In this document: positions 26,729 through 38,479 of the stretch, in pieces | Numbering within the stretch: position 1 is the stretch's first letter | How the letters are laid out: every line of letters begins with the position of its first letter | Assembly: GCA_029817715.1 (NCBI GenBank) | Contig: JARUPY010000473.1 | Location: forward strand, 1,612,001 to 1,676,000 | Origin: Melastoma dodecandrum | Taxonomy: Eukaryota; Streptophyta; Magnoliopsida; Myrtales; Melastomataceae | DNA: 64,000 nt | Direction: 5' to 3' | Notes under the pieces: model-generated | Seen by the model: only the letters and a program-made list of their open reading frames with translations | Told to the model about the DNA's origin: nothing | Database searches by the model: none | Made by a program: the position numbers and the translations under genes

Positions 26729-27884
26729 TTTTTTTGTTAAAGTTGGGTTTTGCAGATTGACGGAGAAGGGAATCTCTAAATCTATCATCATCAAGGCACC
26801 AAAAAATCGTAGTCGTAGCTTTTTTGGTGAGAAGTGTTTTGTGTCCACCATTTTCTCTAAGCATGGTAACGTGGCACGCGCTTTCTTTTCCGTCGAAACG
26901 AGAGCGCCAAGATATGGATTCGGAGTCACGTGGTATCATCACATCACGACCATTACTGTTTTGGAGGGAGGGAGGGAGGTAGGGGTGTTTCCGGATGTGC
27001 GGAAAGGAAACAACGTTTCATTTTAACACACCCACCTTCCTCCTCCCGGCCTTCTTTCTCGCGTTCCCCCTCTTCCCGATATGGCAACCCCCTTGTCGCC
27101 ATGTACATTGTAATTTAGTTAGGGTTGATTAATTAATTATGGTTGAAATTAGGTTGATTAGTTTAGTTAGCTTTGCTTAGTTAGGATTGAAATTAGGTTT
27201 TGATTAATTAGTTTAGTTTAGGTTGATTAATTGGTTTTATTAATTATATTAGGTTGATTACATAGTCTTCTTAGTTTTATGGGCATTATAACTCTAGAGC
27301 ATTTTTAGTTACGAAATTAGGTTGATTAGTCTTTGATTATTGATTAAGACAAGATGGTTAGCTGCACGATTTGATCCTTGGACTACATATGACCAGGTGC
27401 GCATGTATACACATATAGCAGACGATAGGTACGATGATATTTCCAGATAAGTCGGACAACTTTACATTGTGATGACTTGTGAATTTGGAGTTATTAACAA
27501 TTAAGGTTTGAATTTTAGATCTCAGGGTCATCTATAATTCGGGTTGGGTCAATAGAGACTAAATCAAGTTAAAATCTTTTTTGGAGTTATTTCCTCCTCT
27601 CCTCTTCCCGGTATATCCATTTTTTGCGGTCATCCCAAAAGTGAGAACAGATGAAACAAACTCAAACCCCCTTCTTAAATTTGTTTACGAATGAATGCGT
27701 TCATCCCCCAATTCTGGGTTGCTTCCCTTTCTTTTTTATCTTCTCTGTTGAATCAAATCCAAAATCCCGATTTCCTCTTCTTTTTCTATTTGACAAAAAT
27801 AAAAATTTATATATTTGAATGTCGCTGGAATTGTTTCTCTCGTGTTTCAGTTTAATTTGTAAGGTACATTTTGTTGCCTGAGAG
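26729..27884. other. Intergenic region upstream of the RLCK gene
   Basis: No supported gene. It holds an AT-rich repetitive stretch (27115-27350, separate entry) and a pyrimidine-rich leader before the kinase start. Short open frames at 26757-27118 have no family match. Confidence 0.5.
27115..27350 (+). repeat. Imperfect tandem repeat of a TTAGGTTGATTA-like unit
   Basis: The words TTAGGTTGATTA, TTAGTTTAGTTAG and GAAATTAGGTTGATTA recur at least six times in about 230 bases with varying spacing, giving a decayed minisatellite in AT-rich DNA. It is not the plant telomere repeat TTTAGGG. Confidence 0.6.
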
Positions 27885-29509
27885 ATGAGCTGCTTTCCGT
27901 GTTTCTCCATCCGCGAGAACAAGACCAAGGGGACTACAGATCATGGTAGAAGGCAGCAGCGGCCGCGGACGCAGCAGGGCGCTGCCCCTACGAGACACCA
28001 CGCTCGCCAACAACCACGTAAGGAAATCTTTATCCCAGCACCTGACGAGAGAATTCGCTGATCGTCGATAAAACTATATTGTCTGCAATGATAATCCAGA
28101 ACAAAATAGACCGAGGGCCCCAGTAGAGCACGAGAATAAGAAGGTGGACCCGGCTAAAGAAGCGGGCGCGAACAACATCAAGGCTCAAACCTTCACGTTC
28201 CGGGAGCTGGCGACGGCGACGAAGAATTTCCGGCAGGAGTGCTTGATCGGGGAGGGCGGATTCGGTAGGGTTTACAAGGGCAAGCTCGAAAACACCAATC
28301 AGGTAAGTAATTTAGGACGCCGGCATTCAGGGTTGTCTGTACAGTTTCCGGCAACATAAGGATTTTGGTCTGTTCTTTAGGTTGTTGCGGTGAAGCAACT
28401 GGACAGGAATGGTTTGCAAGGAAACAGAGAATTCCTCGTCGAGGTACTGATGTTGAGCCTCTTGCACCATGAGAATCTCGTCAACCTTATCGGATACTGT
28501 GCCGATGGCGATCAGAGGCTGCTGGTTTACGAATATATGCCACAGCGTTCTCTTGAAGACCACCTCCTTGGTAAATGATATACGCTAGGAAGTTGGTATT
28601 TCAATGCATCACGAAAGGAACTGCGACTGACCTGTGAATATTCAACTCGGGTTGTAGATCTTGGGCCGAATCAGAAGCCATTGGGATGGTTCACGAGAAT
28701 GAACATCGCTTTGGCAGCAGCCAAGGGCCTCGAGTACTTGCACGACAAGGCGAACCCTCCAGTGATCTACCGTGACTTGAAGTCTTCGAACATCCTACTG
28801 GATGAGGACTTTCGTGCTAAGCTGTCGGACTTCGGGCTCGCAAAGCTGGGGCCAACTGGCGAGAAGACCCATGTGTCCTCCAGAGTGATGGGAACTTACG
28901 GATATTGTGCGCCTGAGTACCAGAGGACAGGTCAGCTCACGGTGAAGTCAGACGTGTACAGCTTTGGGGTCGTTTTGTTGGAGTTGATCACGGGACGACG
29001 AGTCATCGACACTGCCCGGCCTATCAACGAGCAGAACTTAGTTTCTTGGGTAAGTTCTGTCAAAATTCTAACATTTCTGGGAACAAAAAGGATAACCATC
29101 TTTAATCAATTGATTCGTGATCGATCAGGCTCAACCAATATTCAAATCCCAGAAACAATTCTCTGAACTGGCGGATCCACTTCTCGAGAACAACTACCCG
29201 GAACGAGGCCTAAACCAAGCAGTCGCAGTTGCTGCAATGTGCTTGAACGAAGATGCGACCACCCGCCCTCTGATCAGCGACGTCGTGACGGCACTAAGCT
29301 TCCTCGGGCTAGGCCAAGTGAATACCGATCAAGAATCCGTCCCTGCACGGGCTCGGCCATCTGATGCAAGGATAATAGACATACTAGGGGACTACTTCAG
29401 GGAAGACAGCCCGGGAGAACGCGAGAAGGCGGTTGCGGAAGCAATGGAATGGGGTTCGAAATCCCGCCGCAACATGCAATCCCGGAACGGGAGTGCTTCG
29501 TCGTCGTAG
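27885..29509 (+). CDS. Receptor-like cytoplasmic kinase, RLCK-VII / PBS1-like, complete, 5 exons
   Basis: Ser/Thr protein kinase of the PBL group, which relays signals from plasma-membrane receptor kinases in immunity and development (family knowledge). Exons 27885-28017, 28100-28302, 28381-28570, 28658-29049, 29129-29509; total 1299 nt, 432 residues. The N-terminus MSCFPCFS has Cys residues suited to palmitoylation. The kinase domain starts at [13 protein letters not shown] (about residue 74): [11 protein letters not shown] loop, VAVKQL Lys near 117, [16 protein letters not shown] catalytic loop, [10 protein letters not shown] with [13 protein letters not shown] activation segment, and [19 protein letters not shown]. 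The RD form of the catalytic loop is kept, so the kinase should be active. The C-terminal tail is Arg/Ser-rich. It most resembles the PBL5/6/7/26/27 branch; the exact orthologue is not assigned. Confidence 0.92.
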
Positions 29510-30358
29510 AATCACGTCGGCTGTCGCGGAAGTTGATTAGATTTTGGAGAAATCAGAACCTTAACTATATATCTCTCAAATCTTAAAAATAAATTAGGAT
29601 GATTGTATTCAGTAAACGTTTTGACATCGATTAATTCGATTAGAATAGTAGTAATCAAAATTTTTAGAAAAAGTATCGGAATAAGCCATTAATATCAGAA
29701 GATGTAACAAATAAATAAAATAAAATAATTAAAATTTAATCGCATTAAAAGAAAATAATAAACCTAATACATTTAGGTGGGTGGAAGATTTGCATGGCAC
29801 TCTTCGTCGTCTCCATCCGTCGATATGAGTCGACGAACCCAACAAACAGGAACGGTGAATTTCCCAATTTTGTTTTTCTTGATTCCTTCCCTCGATTTCC
29901 AGAAAAAGTTAAACTCCCGTGAATTCCCAGACTCATTCTCTCCCTGGGGAAACATCACGGCTGTCCGTCGTTTGAGATCCCGCTGCTCTTTTTTTGATCT
30001 GACCCGGCCGATTTGGAGATGGTAGCTTATCTACATGCATAATAGTTTATGTATCACAAACATAAGAACACAAGGGCTATTGCTCAGTTACTCCGGCGTT
30101 TAGAAATTAGTTAATTGGTAAAGATAAATGCACTTGTGCCCCGCCCAAGAAAGAGAACCAAGTTCGAACAAAAAATTTCAACTAGTCCTTCGATTAATTG
30201 ATGCCGTGATTGAAATTCTGATTAGGGTTTGATCTGGGTTGGAGTGATTTGATTAAAGGGATTGGTAAAGTTTCTTCCTTCACCCTGCTCCGTCGTTGTT
30301 AGGAACTGGGTTGCGGTTTAGATTTGGAGATTGGGTCTGTAGATGTAGGAGAGTTGAT
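29510..30358. other. RLCK-EamA intergenic region
   Basis: AT-rich 3' flank of the kinase to about 29760, then mixed sequence with no recognisable coding content, then the leader of the transporter gene. A short open frame at 29777-30025 has no family match. Confidence 0.45.
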
Positions 30359-31852
30359 ATGAAGACGAGGAGTAAAGTCTGGAGATGGGTTTTGGGTCTC
30401 ACGTATATAGTTGCTGTCGCGGTCATATGGATCGCTGCTAGTTTCTTCGTTCAGTCAGTGGTCGATGCGGGCGTATCACCCTTCCTCATCACGTATATAT
30501 GTAATTCATTGTTTGTGGTGTATATTCCTATTGTGGAAATCGGTCGGTGGGTGGAGGATAAGTATGGAAGCTTATTGTTCTGGAGAAAGGGGAATGCAGG
30601 AGGGAGGGAGAAGGGGGGGGGGGGGGGGGGGAAGAGGTCCTCTTCATGAGCTGGGGGAGTCCGAAAAGGTGATTCTTCTTGGCGAGGGTTGTTTGGTTTC
30701 CAAGGATGATGGCCTTGATCAACAATCTAAACTTACTGAAGAAGGAGAGAACTCAGCACGGGCAAGATGAAAGTCTGGAGCTAGAGTCGAATCCTGATGG
30801 GAGGACATCGTTTGATGAAACCATGCACAAAGGGGTTGGGGATAAGCTAGTTGGCAAGCAGGGGCAATGGACACGAATGAGGGTCGCGAAAGCTAGCTTG
30901 GTAGTTTGCCCATTTTGGTTCCTAGCCCAACTTACTTTTAACCTCTCATTGAAGTACACGACTCTGACTGTATGCGTCTTTTATGCTAGACTTATCCGTT
31001 CTTACCTTGTACAAGTGTTCTGTTTCTTTGGGTACTGAAGTGATTGCTTTTGTGCTTTTGAAGTCGAATACGATCCTAAGCAGGGCATCGAGCTTATTCA
31101 CCTTTTTAGTTGCTCTGGTATTCCTGGGAGAGAAGTTCACGTGGGTTAAACTGATTAGCGTTGTTCTTTGCATGGGAGGAACTATCATTGTCAGCCTGGG
31201 CGATTCAGGAACCACCCTAAAAGCCATTGCAACCGACCCTCTTCTCAGGGATATTCTGGCTTTGGTGTCGTCTGCACTGAACGCTGTTTATATCACCCTG
31301 ATCCGGGTGAAGTTACCTGATGATGAGGAGAAGCAGGGACAAGCAAGCATGGCGGAATTCCTTGGATACATCGGCCTATTTAATCTTTTGATCTTCCTTC
31401 CAGTTGCTCTCGTACTAGATTTCCCCAAACTGGAGCCCTTCAATAACCTTACCTGGCAGCAGTTTGGTCTCATTGTCGGTAAAGGTACACGACCTGTTTC
31501 GTTTCCTTGATTGAATTGTTGTGACAAGCATGACATCCATTGATTGGAGGCCAATTGTAAACCAAGTCCGCTGCATCCAGGTTTGCTAGACAATGTGCTG
31601 AGTGATTTCTTGTGGAGGCTGTTCTTCTGACCACCACCACTGTCGCAACAGCTGGTCTCACGACCGTTGGCTGCTGTCATAGACACGATCACTGGCAATG
31701 CCCCTCACTTGTTGGATTACCTTGGTGCTGTTGCAGTTGCAAATGGAAAGAACCAGGCGCAATTATTTTGGAAAATGAACCCACTGAAGAGAAAGATGTG
31801 GTCGCTGTTCCGTGACATGAAGATGATAAACTATCTAGGCAAGTATAAGTAA
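30359..31852 (+). pseudogene. EamA/SLC35F-type membrane transporter gene with several frame breaks
   Basis: Encodes a plant drug/metabolite-transporter-family protein with about ten membrane helices (related to Arabidopsis At4g32140/At3g07080, from memory). Frame 1 from ATG 30359 gives VWRWVLGLTYIVAVAVIWIA and VSPFLITYICNSLFVVYIP. The frame changes inside a 19-G run (30613-30631), again near 30755-30770, and then reads GQWTRMRVAKASLVVCPFWF. Introns 30970-31063 and 31485-31580 fit. Exon 31064-31484 is clean (SNTILSRASSLFTFLVALVF, LVSSALNAVYITLIR, DDEEKQGQASMAEFLGYIGL). The last exon (from 31581) loses about four bases after LLDNVLSDFLW and more after TVATAGLT, so two frames alternate to the end. 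Either a decaying gene or a locus with several assembly indels; the two losses in the last exon favour decay. Confidence 0.75.
30613..30631 (+). repeat. 19-base G run inside coding sequence
   Basis: Nineteen consecutive G residues in the first exon of the EamA-type gene. Upstream coding is in one frame (through YGSLLFWRKGN) and downstream in another (LHELGESEKVILLGEG), so the run length decides whether the gene is in frame. A strand-slippage hot spot, or a sequencing length error. Confidence 0.9.
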
Positions 31853-31958
31853 CCTTCCAAATTGTACAGTATTGAATTTCATGGTCATGAATGAAGCAAC
31901 ATTAGAGTTTGAATCGAGAAGATTTTTCAATCCTCGAAGCCAGATCAAAATTTCGTCA

Positions 31959-33149
31959 CTAGCTTTGCTGCACTGCAAGATTTGGATTGCCATATCTCTG
32001 CATGACCCTTCTTGTAGCAAGGGCTGCAGCTTCGCTAGCTCGCAATGATCCACTGGCCATGAGCACTGCAAATTCAGCCATTATCTCCTCCTGCACTTTG
32101 CTGCGAGCGTCCCCTAGCGGATCAGTGGAAGCACTGTCCACCTTTGCCGGGGTGGTTGTTGGCATTTTTGGCTCTTCTTTTGTTACTTCCTTATCCCCGT
32201 TATGGGCTTCAGCTTTCTTCATTGGAGCAGCCGGGGTAGCAGTTGAAGGCTTGTTGACGTTTGGGGTGACAGGAGGGGGCCGAAACTGTGGAACCTGGGG
32301 AACTGCACCGGATTTGAGAGTTGTCTCCAGATTATTGATCATGGGCACTGCAATATAAGTCCAGAACAATTTCTCAGTACATCTAATGTAACCGCAAAGG
32401 CACAAACAACAGAGGAGAATATGCAGTAATGATCCCATATTGAAGAAAAATAAGACTCACTTATCAAAGAACCCATTGGACTGTTCATAACTTGGTTCGG
32501 AAGGTTCAAGATGTATTCAGGAATTGACGTGCCAACCAAAAACTGGGCGACCTCATTGCTGAAGTTGTTACAGTTGTGAGTTAGCAAGCTGTATGTTTCC
32601 GCCGTGTAGCGAGGAGCGATCTCCTGCAGGTACATCTCGAAGGCATCCTTCGGCACGTGGGTAATGCCTAGTTCAACAACGCGGAGAGGAGTCCCATATG
32701 GCGTTTTTCCTGCGGGAGCATGCTCTATGCCTCCACCAAAGTAGTATTCATTGCCATAGACCATGACGCCAGTATGCCTGATGAACCAATTAATTATAGA
32801 GAAACATCAGCATCCGTCTTATCCAAATCAACCAGGACAGTCCTTCACAGATCTCTTTACACTATGCCCAAAAATACCATGCACTAAAAACCTTTCATAA
32901 CAAATTCAGCTAGTCCACTAACATTTGGAGTCGTCCTGCTTACCATATTCCTTCAATGGCTGTCCCGAGGAAAGACATGGAAAGCGTCGAAGCAAGGCCC
33001 TGGCTAAGGTCATACACGTTTAATGTAACCCTGTGACCTTCCTGCAACACCAAACACCTCCTCCTTAGCTATGTGGAAAAGCTTACACTCTCAAAACGGA
33101 ATCACGGAGAGAGACCACAGACAGAATTCATGTCCTTTACCTCAGCCAT
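31959..33149 (-). CDS. DeSI-like PPPDE thiol peptidase (deSUMOylating isopeptidase family), complete, 4 exons
   Basis: Member of the PPPDE/DeSI family, Cys-His isopeptidases proposed to remove SUMO or ubiquitin (family knowledge; plant substrates mostly unknown). Minus-strand exons in transcript order: 33149-33141 (only MAE), 33041-32944, 32777-32461, 32347-31959; total 813 nt, 270 residues. Catalytic His is in IWHTGVMVYGNEYYFGGG (about residue 37) and catalytic Cys in THNCNNFSNEVAQFLVG (about residue 105). The C-terminal third is a Pro/Ala-rich linker followed by a helical stretch (ARSKVQEEIMAEFAVLMASG). The nine-base first coding exon is unusual but the junction restores MAEEGHRVTLNVYDLSQGL, the family N-terminus. 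Convergent with the EamA gene, only about 100 bases apart, the same neighbour as in Arabidopsis (from memory). Confidence 0.93.
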
Positions 33150-34774
33150 TGCAGCAAGATTAACTGTATGTTCAGGAAATCCAACCACAAAGATCACAGG
33201 CTGACAATAAAGAAGAGAACATATTAAATCAACATTGAGCATCAACTGTTTCACGAGAGAAGAAAAAAAGAACATGCCAATAAAACAGTTCGCAGACACG
33301 AACATAAAAAAACCGCCAATAAGGGGAAGCAGAGATCCCTCCCAACAAAACCGCGGGAAACAAGCTTTAACTTGTAGCACGACCACAATTTGCTAAGACT
33401 CCCAGACTAAATTCCCAGGTAACTACTCAATGAGTGCAGAACCGATTCGGTGTCAAGGCAACACTAAATCCCAAAAAGCAATGACAACCCACGAGTTCTG
33501 ATTCCCTCGGATCGAGATCTACAGGGCAAAGTCGGCACCTTCCCGACAGCGATATCAACCCACCAAGAACCCAAATCCAAAACCAGAGATTTCTACCCAG
33601 ATGGGAAAAAGGGTTCCAATTACCTGGGAGGGAGAAACAAAGCAAGGAGAGGGCTGGGTGGCGAAAGAATCCAAGCGGTGCTATCCAACGGACAACGTTG
33701 TCCGGTCAAGCCTCCTTAAAATTACTTTTTTTTTTTTCAGGGCGGGGGATCCGTTACGTTTGGCCCCCTCCCTTTCTAGAACTCTCCCCTTCCCACACGT
33801 TTTTTTCGGGCTTTTTCCGGTCGGTTTTGGCATGACTATAATCCAGAAACTTCGATTGAATTCTTCAATTCAACCACGCACTCGATTTATAGAAAAAAAG
33901 TCGGTTCCCAAATATAATACTACGTATTTTGTATAAAACTTCAGAAACTTCTCCGTCCTACTACACAGATTCTTGTCGGAAGAGGTTGCCAGGATGAGAA
34001 AAGAGTAGAAATGTATAGAAAAAAGGTAGAAAAAATTTTGAAATTTTATGAGAGGACGAATTAGATTTCAATCCTTTTCCTTAGGGGTGAATTTCACTCA
34101 AACACAACCTTTGCTTTGGTCACACTTTCAAAAATTCATATTTTCTAAAAAATTAAGGGCATATTTTAAAAAAAAAAATGAATAAAGCTCCTAGTATATA
34201 TATATTTTTTAAATTAACTCTTTCGGAGGACTTGTTATGGTGTGTTTCAAAACAATGTTTATATCTATCTATCTAGCTGTATATAAAATGAAGATGAAGT
34301 CACTTTTCTTTCCGCTAAAACAATCAAGAAAAAAACTTGCATCCGTTAATCATTTCGTAAACCCAGATAATTCAGAGTTTTTTTAATTAAATTTTCATTC
34401 TCGGTCAATCCAGATTCACTCTATATAAGTAGGTACAATTAAGTAAATACATGTTGTAATTAAATCTGAACCATTGATCTTGTAATTAAATTTTTATATA
34501 TTAATGACAAAAATATAAATGCTGATAAAAGAAGGGTGATGCAGATACGGATTTTACATTATGAAATAATGTTTCAATTTAACAAATTAACGTTACTAAA
34601 TTTTTATTTGAAACATCGACTTTGATTTTATATATAAGATCTTTTTTTAATCGTTATTTAAAGTAATGAATTTATAAAAATTTAGAAAAAAAATTTTGTA
34701 CAAAGCGTAGCTTGCCGTTTTGGTTTTTTAATAATTTTAAAATACTTAGAATTTCTTTTATAAAAGCGAATTAT
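33150..34774. other. DeSI 5' flank and AT-rich intergenic DNA
   Basis: 33150-33700 is the likely 5' UTR/promoter of the DeSI gene on the minus strand. 33720-34774 is AT-rich with runs of A and T and no coding content. No gene is seen. Confidence 0.5.
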
Positions 34775-35131
34775 TTTGGGTGGGGTTACGTGTGAAAGGA
34801 TTAGAAAGGAAATGAGAAAGTGTTAGTAGAATGTATGATCTGTACTGCCGACGATTTTCTGTAGGATAAAGGAAACTTTCTGTAAATCTGCTGCACCTAC
34901 GAGGAATGTATATTGAAGAGTTTTGGCTGCGAAAATGATTTTTCTTTTTTTAAACTTTTCTTACATGAAATGTCTACACATCCATTTATATATAGGGAAG
35001 AGTATGAAACTCAAATGACAATAGAAACCGACATATTTAATGATCTACTTAAATGTCTTACTTAATGACCCACTTAAATAACATTTTTGTTACTAATATT
35101 GCATTAATTGGATCATAAATTACCTTCAACA
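34775..35131 (-). repeat. 3' LTR of the copia element
   Basis: Aligns along its length with 38480-38800. Shared words on the + strand include GTGTGAAAGGATT, TGTACTGCCGAC, GTTTTGGCT, TTTATAT, AAACTCAAATGACA, ACTAATATTG and AATTGGATCATAAATTACCT. The outer boundary near 34775 is uncertain by about 5 bases. Confidence 0.85.
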
Positions 35132-38100
35132 CTCCCTTTTAATTTATGATCTTCAAGTAGTCTTTGAATGTCTCGAACTTCTCGGAAGACACCGCCTTTG
35201 TAAGAACATCTGCTGGTTGATCAAAGGTGCTGATGAACTCTTGAATAATCTCCTTCTGCGAAACCATCTATCTGATGAAATGATGACGAAGTTCTATATA
35301 CTTCGATCTTGCATGAAAAACTGGATTCTTGGTCATTGCAATTGCAGATTGGTTATCACATAATATTGTTGTTGCCTCGTCCACCTTCTGTTGTAATCTA
35401 GAAGTAACCTTCTGATCCAGATAACTTCTCTTGTTGCTTCATTTGCTGCGATGTACTCAGCTTCTGTAGATGAGAGGGCAACAGTACTTTGCTTCTTTGA
35501 ACTCCATAAAATGGGTTTTGTTCCAATGCAGAACAAGTATCCTGATGTGCTTCTACGATCATCTAATCTTCATGCCCAATCATTATCTACATAACCCACT
35601 AGATCATCCTTCCGCTCCTTTGTATACTTCAGTCAGACCTTCTGTGTGCCTTTTGGATAATGTAGAACCCTTTTTGCTGCAGGCTTCTGTGAATAGCATT
35701 TTGCTAAGATGCGAGCTTTATGCTTCTGCATGCTTCCATCTTCATTATACTTGGTTTTATAGACCCATTTCAAGCCGATAGCTTCTTTTCCTTCTGGGAG
35801 ATCGACCAATGACCACGTGTCATTCTTCTCTATAGAAGTCATCTTCTCCTTCATGGCATTTCTCCATTTTTCTTCTCTGGTTGCCTCCTCAAAGTTATGT
35901 GGCTCAAATGCAGCAAGAGCAAAATTAGCTTGCTCATAAATTTCACTAAATAATCGATACCTCCTCGGTGATGTATCACCCTTTGCTTTTGGAATGCTTC
36001 TAGAGGAACTAGCTTCTGTTGTTCCGATAGGATTCTATACTGTAACTTATGTTGCTGCTTCTGTTGTTCTGATAGGGTTCTGTACAGATGCTTCTGCTAT
36101 TGCTTCTGTATACTAGAACATCTGAGTCATAGAAGTCTCTTCCTACCACTTCCAAGCTGCAAGTTCATCAAAGATAAACATCTCTCGACAGAACTAACTT
36201 GTCTCTGATCGGATTATACAGACGATATCCCTTCGATTCATCACTATATCAGATGAAAATCAACTTCTCAACTTTCTCATCAAATTTTTCTTTTCCTTGA
36301 GAAAGCGTAAGTGCATATCCAATATAACCAAATACTTTGAAATAATTTACCATGGGTTTCCTTCTATGTCATGTTTCATATGGTGTCTTATCCCTAACCG
36401 CTTTTGTAGGGGATATGTTTAGAAGGTAGGCAGATGTGTTAATAACTTATGCCCAGAACTTGTTGGATAGACCTTTGCCCTTCAGCATGCTTCTGGCCAT
36501 CTCCACTATGGTACTGTTCTTTCTTTCTGCGACTCCACTCTGCTGTGGAGAATACGGCATGGTCAACTGCCTATGTACCCCCTTCTGTTGACAATAGTCC
36601 AAGAATGATCTTAACAAAAACTCTCCTCCGTGATCTGTCCTCAAGGTCTTAATCTCGTATCCACTTTGATTCTCTGCAAGTGCTTTGAACTTCATAAAGG
36701 TGGTAAAAGCATCTGATTTCCTCTCAAGAAAATAAAGCCAAATCATTCTAGTATAGTCATATATGAACAACAGAAAGTATCTTTTGTTACCAAGAGACGA
36801 AGTTTGATGCGGTCCACAAATATCAGCATGAACCAGCTCGAGAGGGGCTTGAGCTCTCCATGATGTGTTTGGGAATGGAAGACGATGATGCTTTTCAAAG
36901 ACACATCCTTCACAGACGTCACCTTCTGCAGCTTGTATAGAAGGTAGTCATACCACCATATATTTCTGCTTCAAATCATTTCTGTTCAAATATCCATACC
37001 TGAGATGCCAAAGGTGAGAATCATCTACAACCTTAGTTTTGAGAACCACATTGTTGTAAGGAGTCATTTTTAATGGGAACAAATTGTTAGACATCTTCTT
37101 CACGACCACGACCTTATGTTCGTTTTTGTCCGTTATCTCACATTGACTTTCTGCAAAAAATAACTTATATCAATTTTTCATCATTTGTCCCAGACTTAGT
37201 AGGTTCTGTGTGATTTCTAGAGTGTAGAAGATGTTGTACTCCTCTTCTGTTGACCTTCTACACTGAAAACTGAAACAACACATTTACCTCTTCTTGTTAT
37301 CTCTAAGTTCCATGAGAGAGTTGTACTTCTCATCAAGCTCCGCAAAGTTCTTCTTGATCCCTGTTACATGGTTGCTAAAGCCGCTATCGAAGAACCGTAT
37401 CTCATTCAGATCTTGTACGGTGTTAGAGGAAGAGTAGAAAAGTTTATAAGATTCATCTTCCTTAGAGAAATATATTGAGTTTCTATCCTCATGCTTCTAT
37501 TCTTTATCTTTGTACCAGCAATCACGATCTGAATGAGTTGGAAACTTACATCTCCTGCACCGACGACTACAATATTCCTTTTCATGATTATTCTTTCTGC
37601 AGATGCGGCATCCTGCTTCTGCTTCTTCATAACCGCTTCTGTGTTGACTTTCTGGTCGTCCTTCTGCATAGCCTCTGCCTCTGCCACGAGACCTGGCTCC
37701 ACGTCCTCTATCGTAGGACCTTCTGTTGTTTCCAGAACGTTCTTGCTTCTGCTCAGAAACATTCAACTTCGCTTAAAATACTTGCTCCACTGGGGTTGTG
37801 TACTTGCTGACCCGTTTCTCATAGGCTTCTAAAGAACCCATCAATTCATAGATGAAAACTTCTACGAGATCCTTCATCTCTTCAATCACTATTACCACAT
37901 ACTCAAATTTCTGTGGCAAGCTTCTGAGTATTTTCTCCACGTCTTTTCGATCCGGAACAGCTTCTCCACAGTTCTTCAATTGATTGAGGATCTCCACGAT
38001 CCTTGAGAAGTAGTTTTTGACATTTTCTGCGTCTTTCATGTCTAGATTGTCGAAGTCTCTCTAAAGGTTCTACAGCTTTATAGAGATCACCTTATGTGAC

Positions 38101-38460
38101 CCTTTGAACTCCTTCTTTAAGACCTCATACGCTTCATTCACCTTCTTCAGGCCGAATATCCTTGGGTAGATGGTCTTACTCACGGATTGTTGCAGAATCC
38201 GCAGAGCCATGGCATTCTTCATGATGTTCTCCTTGTACGCCTTCTGCTCATCTTCTGTGGGATTAATGACACCTTCTGGGAGAGATATTCCTTCTGGAAC
38301 TTCTTCGTAGCCTTCCTCCATAAGTTTCCATAGATCTTGTGAAAGGAAAATGGTCTCTATTTGAGAACTCCAATAGTCAAAGTGCTCACCGCCGAAGATG
38401 GAGATTTGATTGGGAGAAACGGTGAATGACATGTTACGAGCGAATGCACACATGACCTTC
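35132..38460 (-). pseudogene. gag-pol relic of the copia element
   Basis: Pieces seen on the minus strand, 5' to 3': gag with FGGEHFDYWSSQIETIF (about 38400-38350) and the UBN2-like region through SLEAYEKRVSKY (to about 37790); zinc knuckle CRICRKNNHEKEYC (about 37620-37570), with a second, imperfect Cys cluster; protease motif FFDSGFSNHVTG (about 37400-37360); integrase core with YDYTRMIWLYFLERKSDAF and TLRTDHGGEFLL and YSPQQSGVAERKN (36765-36510); reverse transcriptase remnant with WSLVDLPEGKEAIGLKWVYK (about 35820-35755); RNase H end with ILWSSKKQSTVALSSTEAEY (about 35515-35455). Multiple stops and frame changes; it cannot encode a working polyprotein. Confidence 0.88.
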
Positions 38461-38463
38461 TGC

Positions 38464-38475
38464 GCTCTGATACCA
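38464..38475 (-). other. Primer-binding site (initiator tRNA-Met) of the copia element
   Basis: On the minus strand reads TGGTATCAGAGC, complementary to the 3' end of plant initiator tRNA-Met, five bases inside the 5' LTR end. It fixes the element's orientation and the inner LTR boundary. Confidence 0.9.
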
Positions 38476-38479
38476 AATT

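Noticed and set aside
27115..27350. Interstitial telomere repeat
   Set aside because: The unit is TTAGGTTGATTA-like, not TTTAGGG; better described as a decayed minisatellite.
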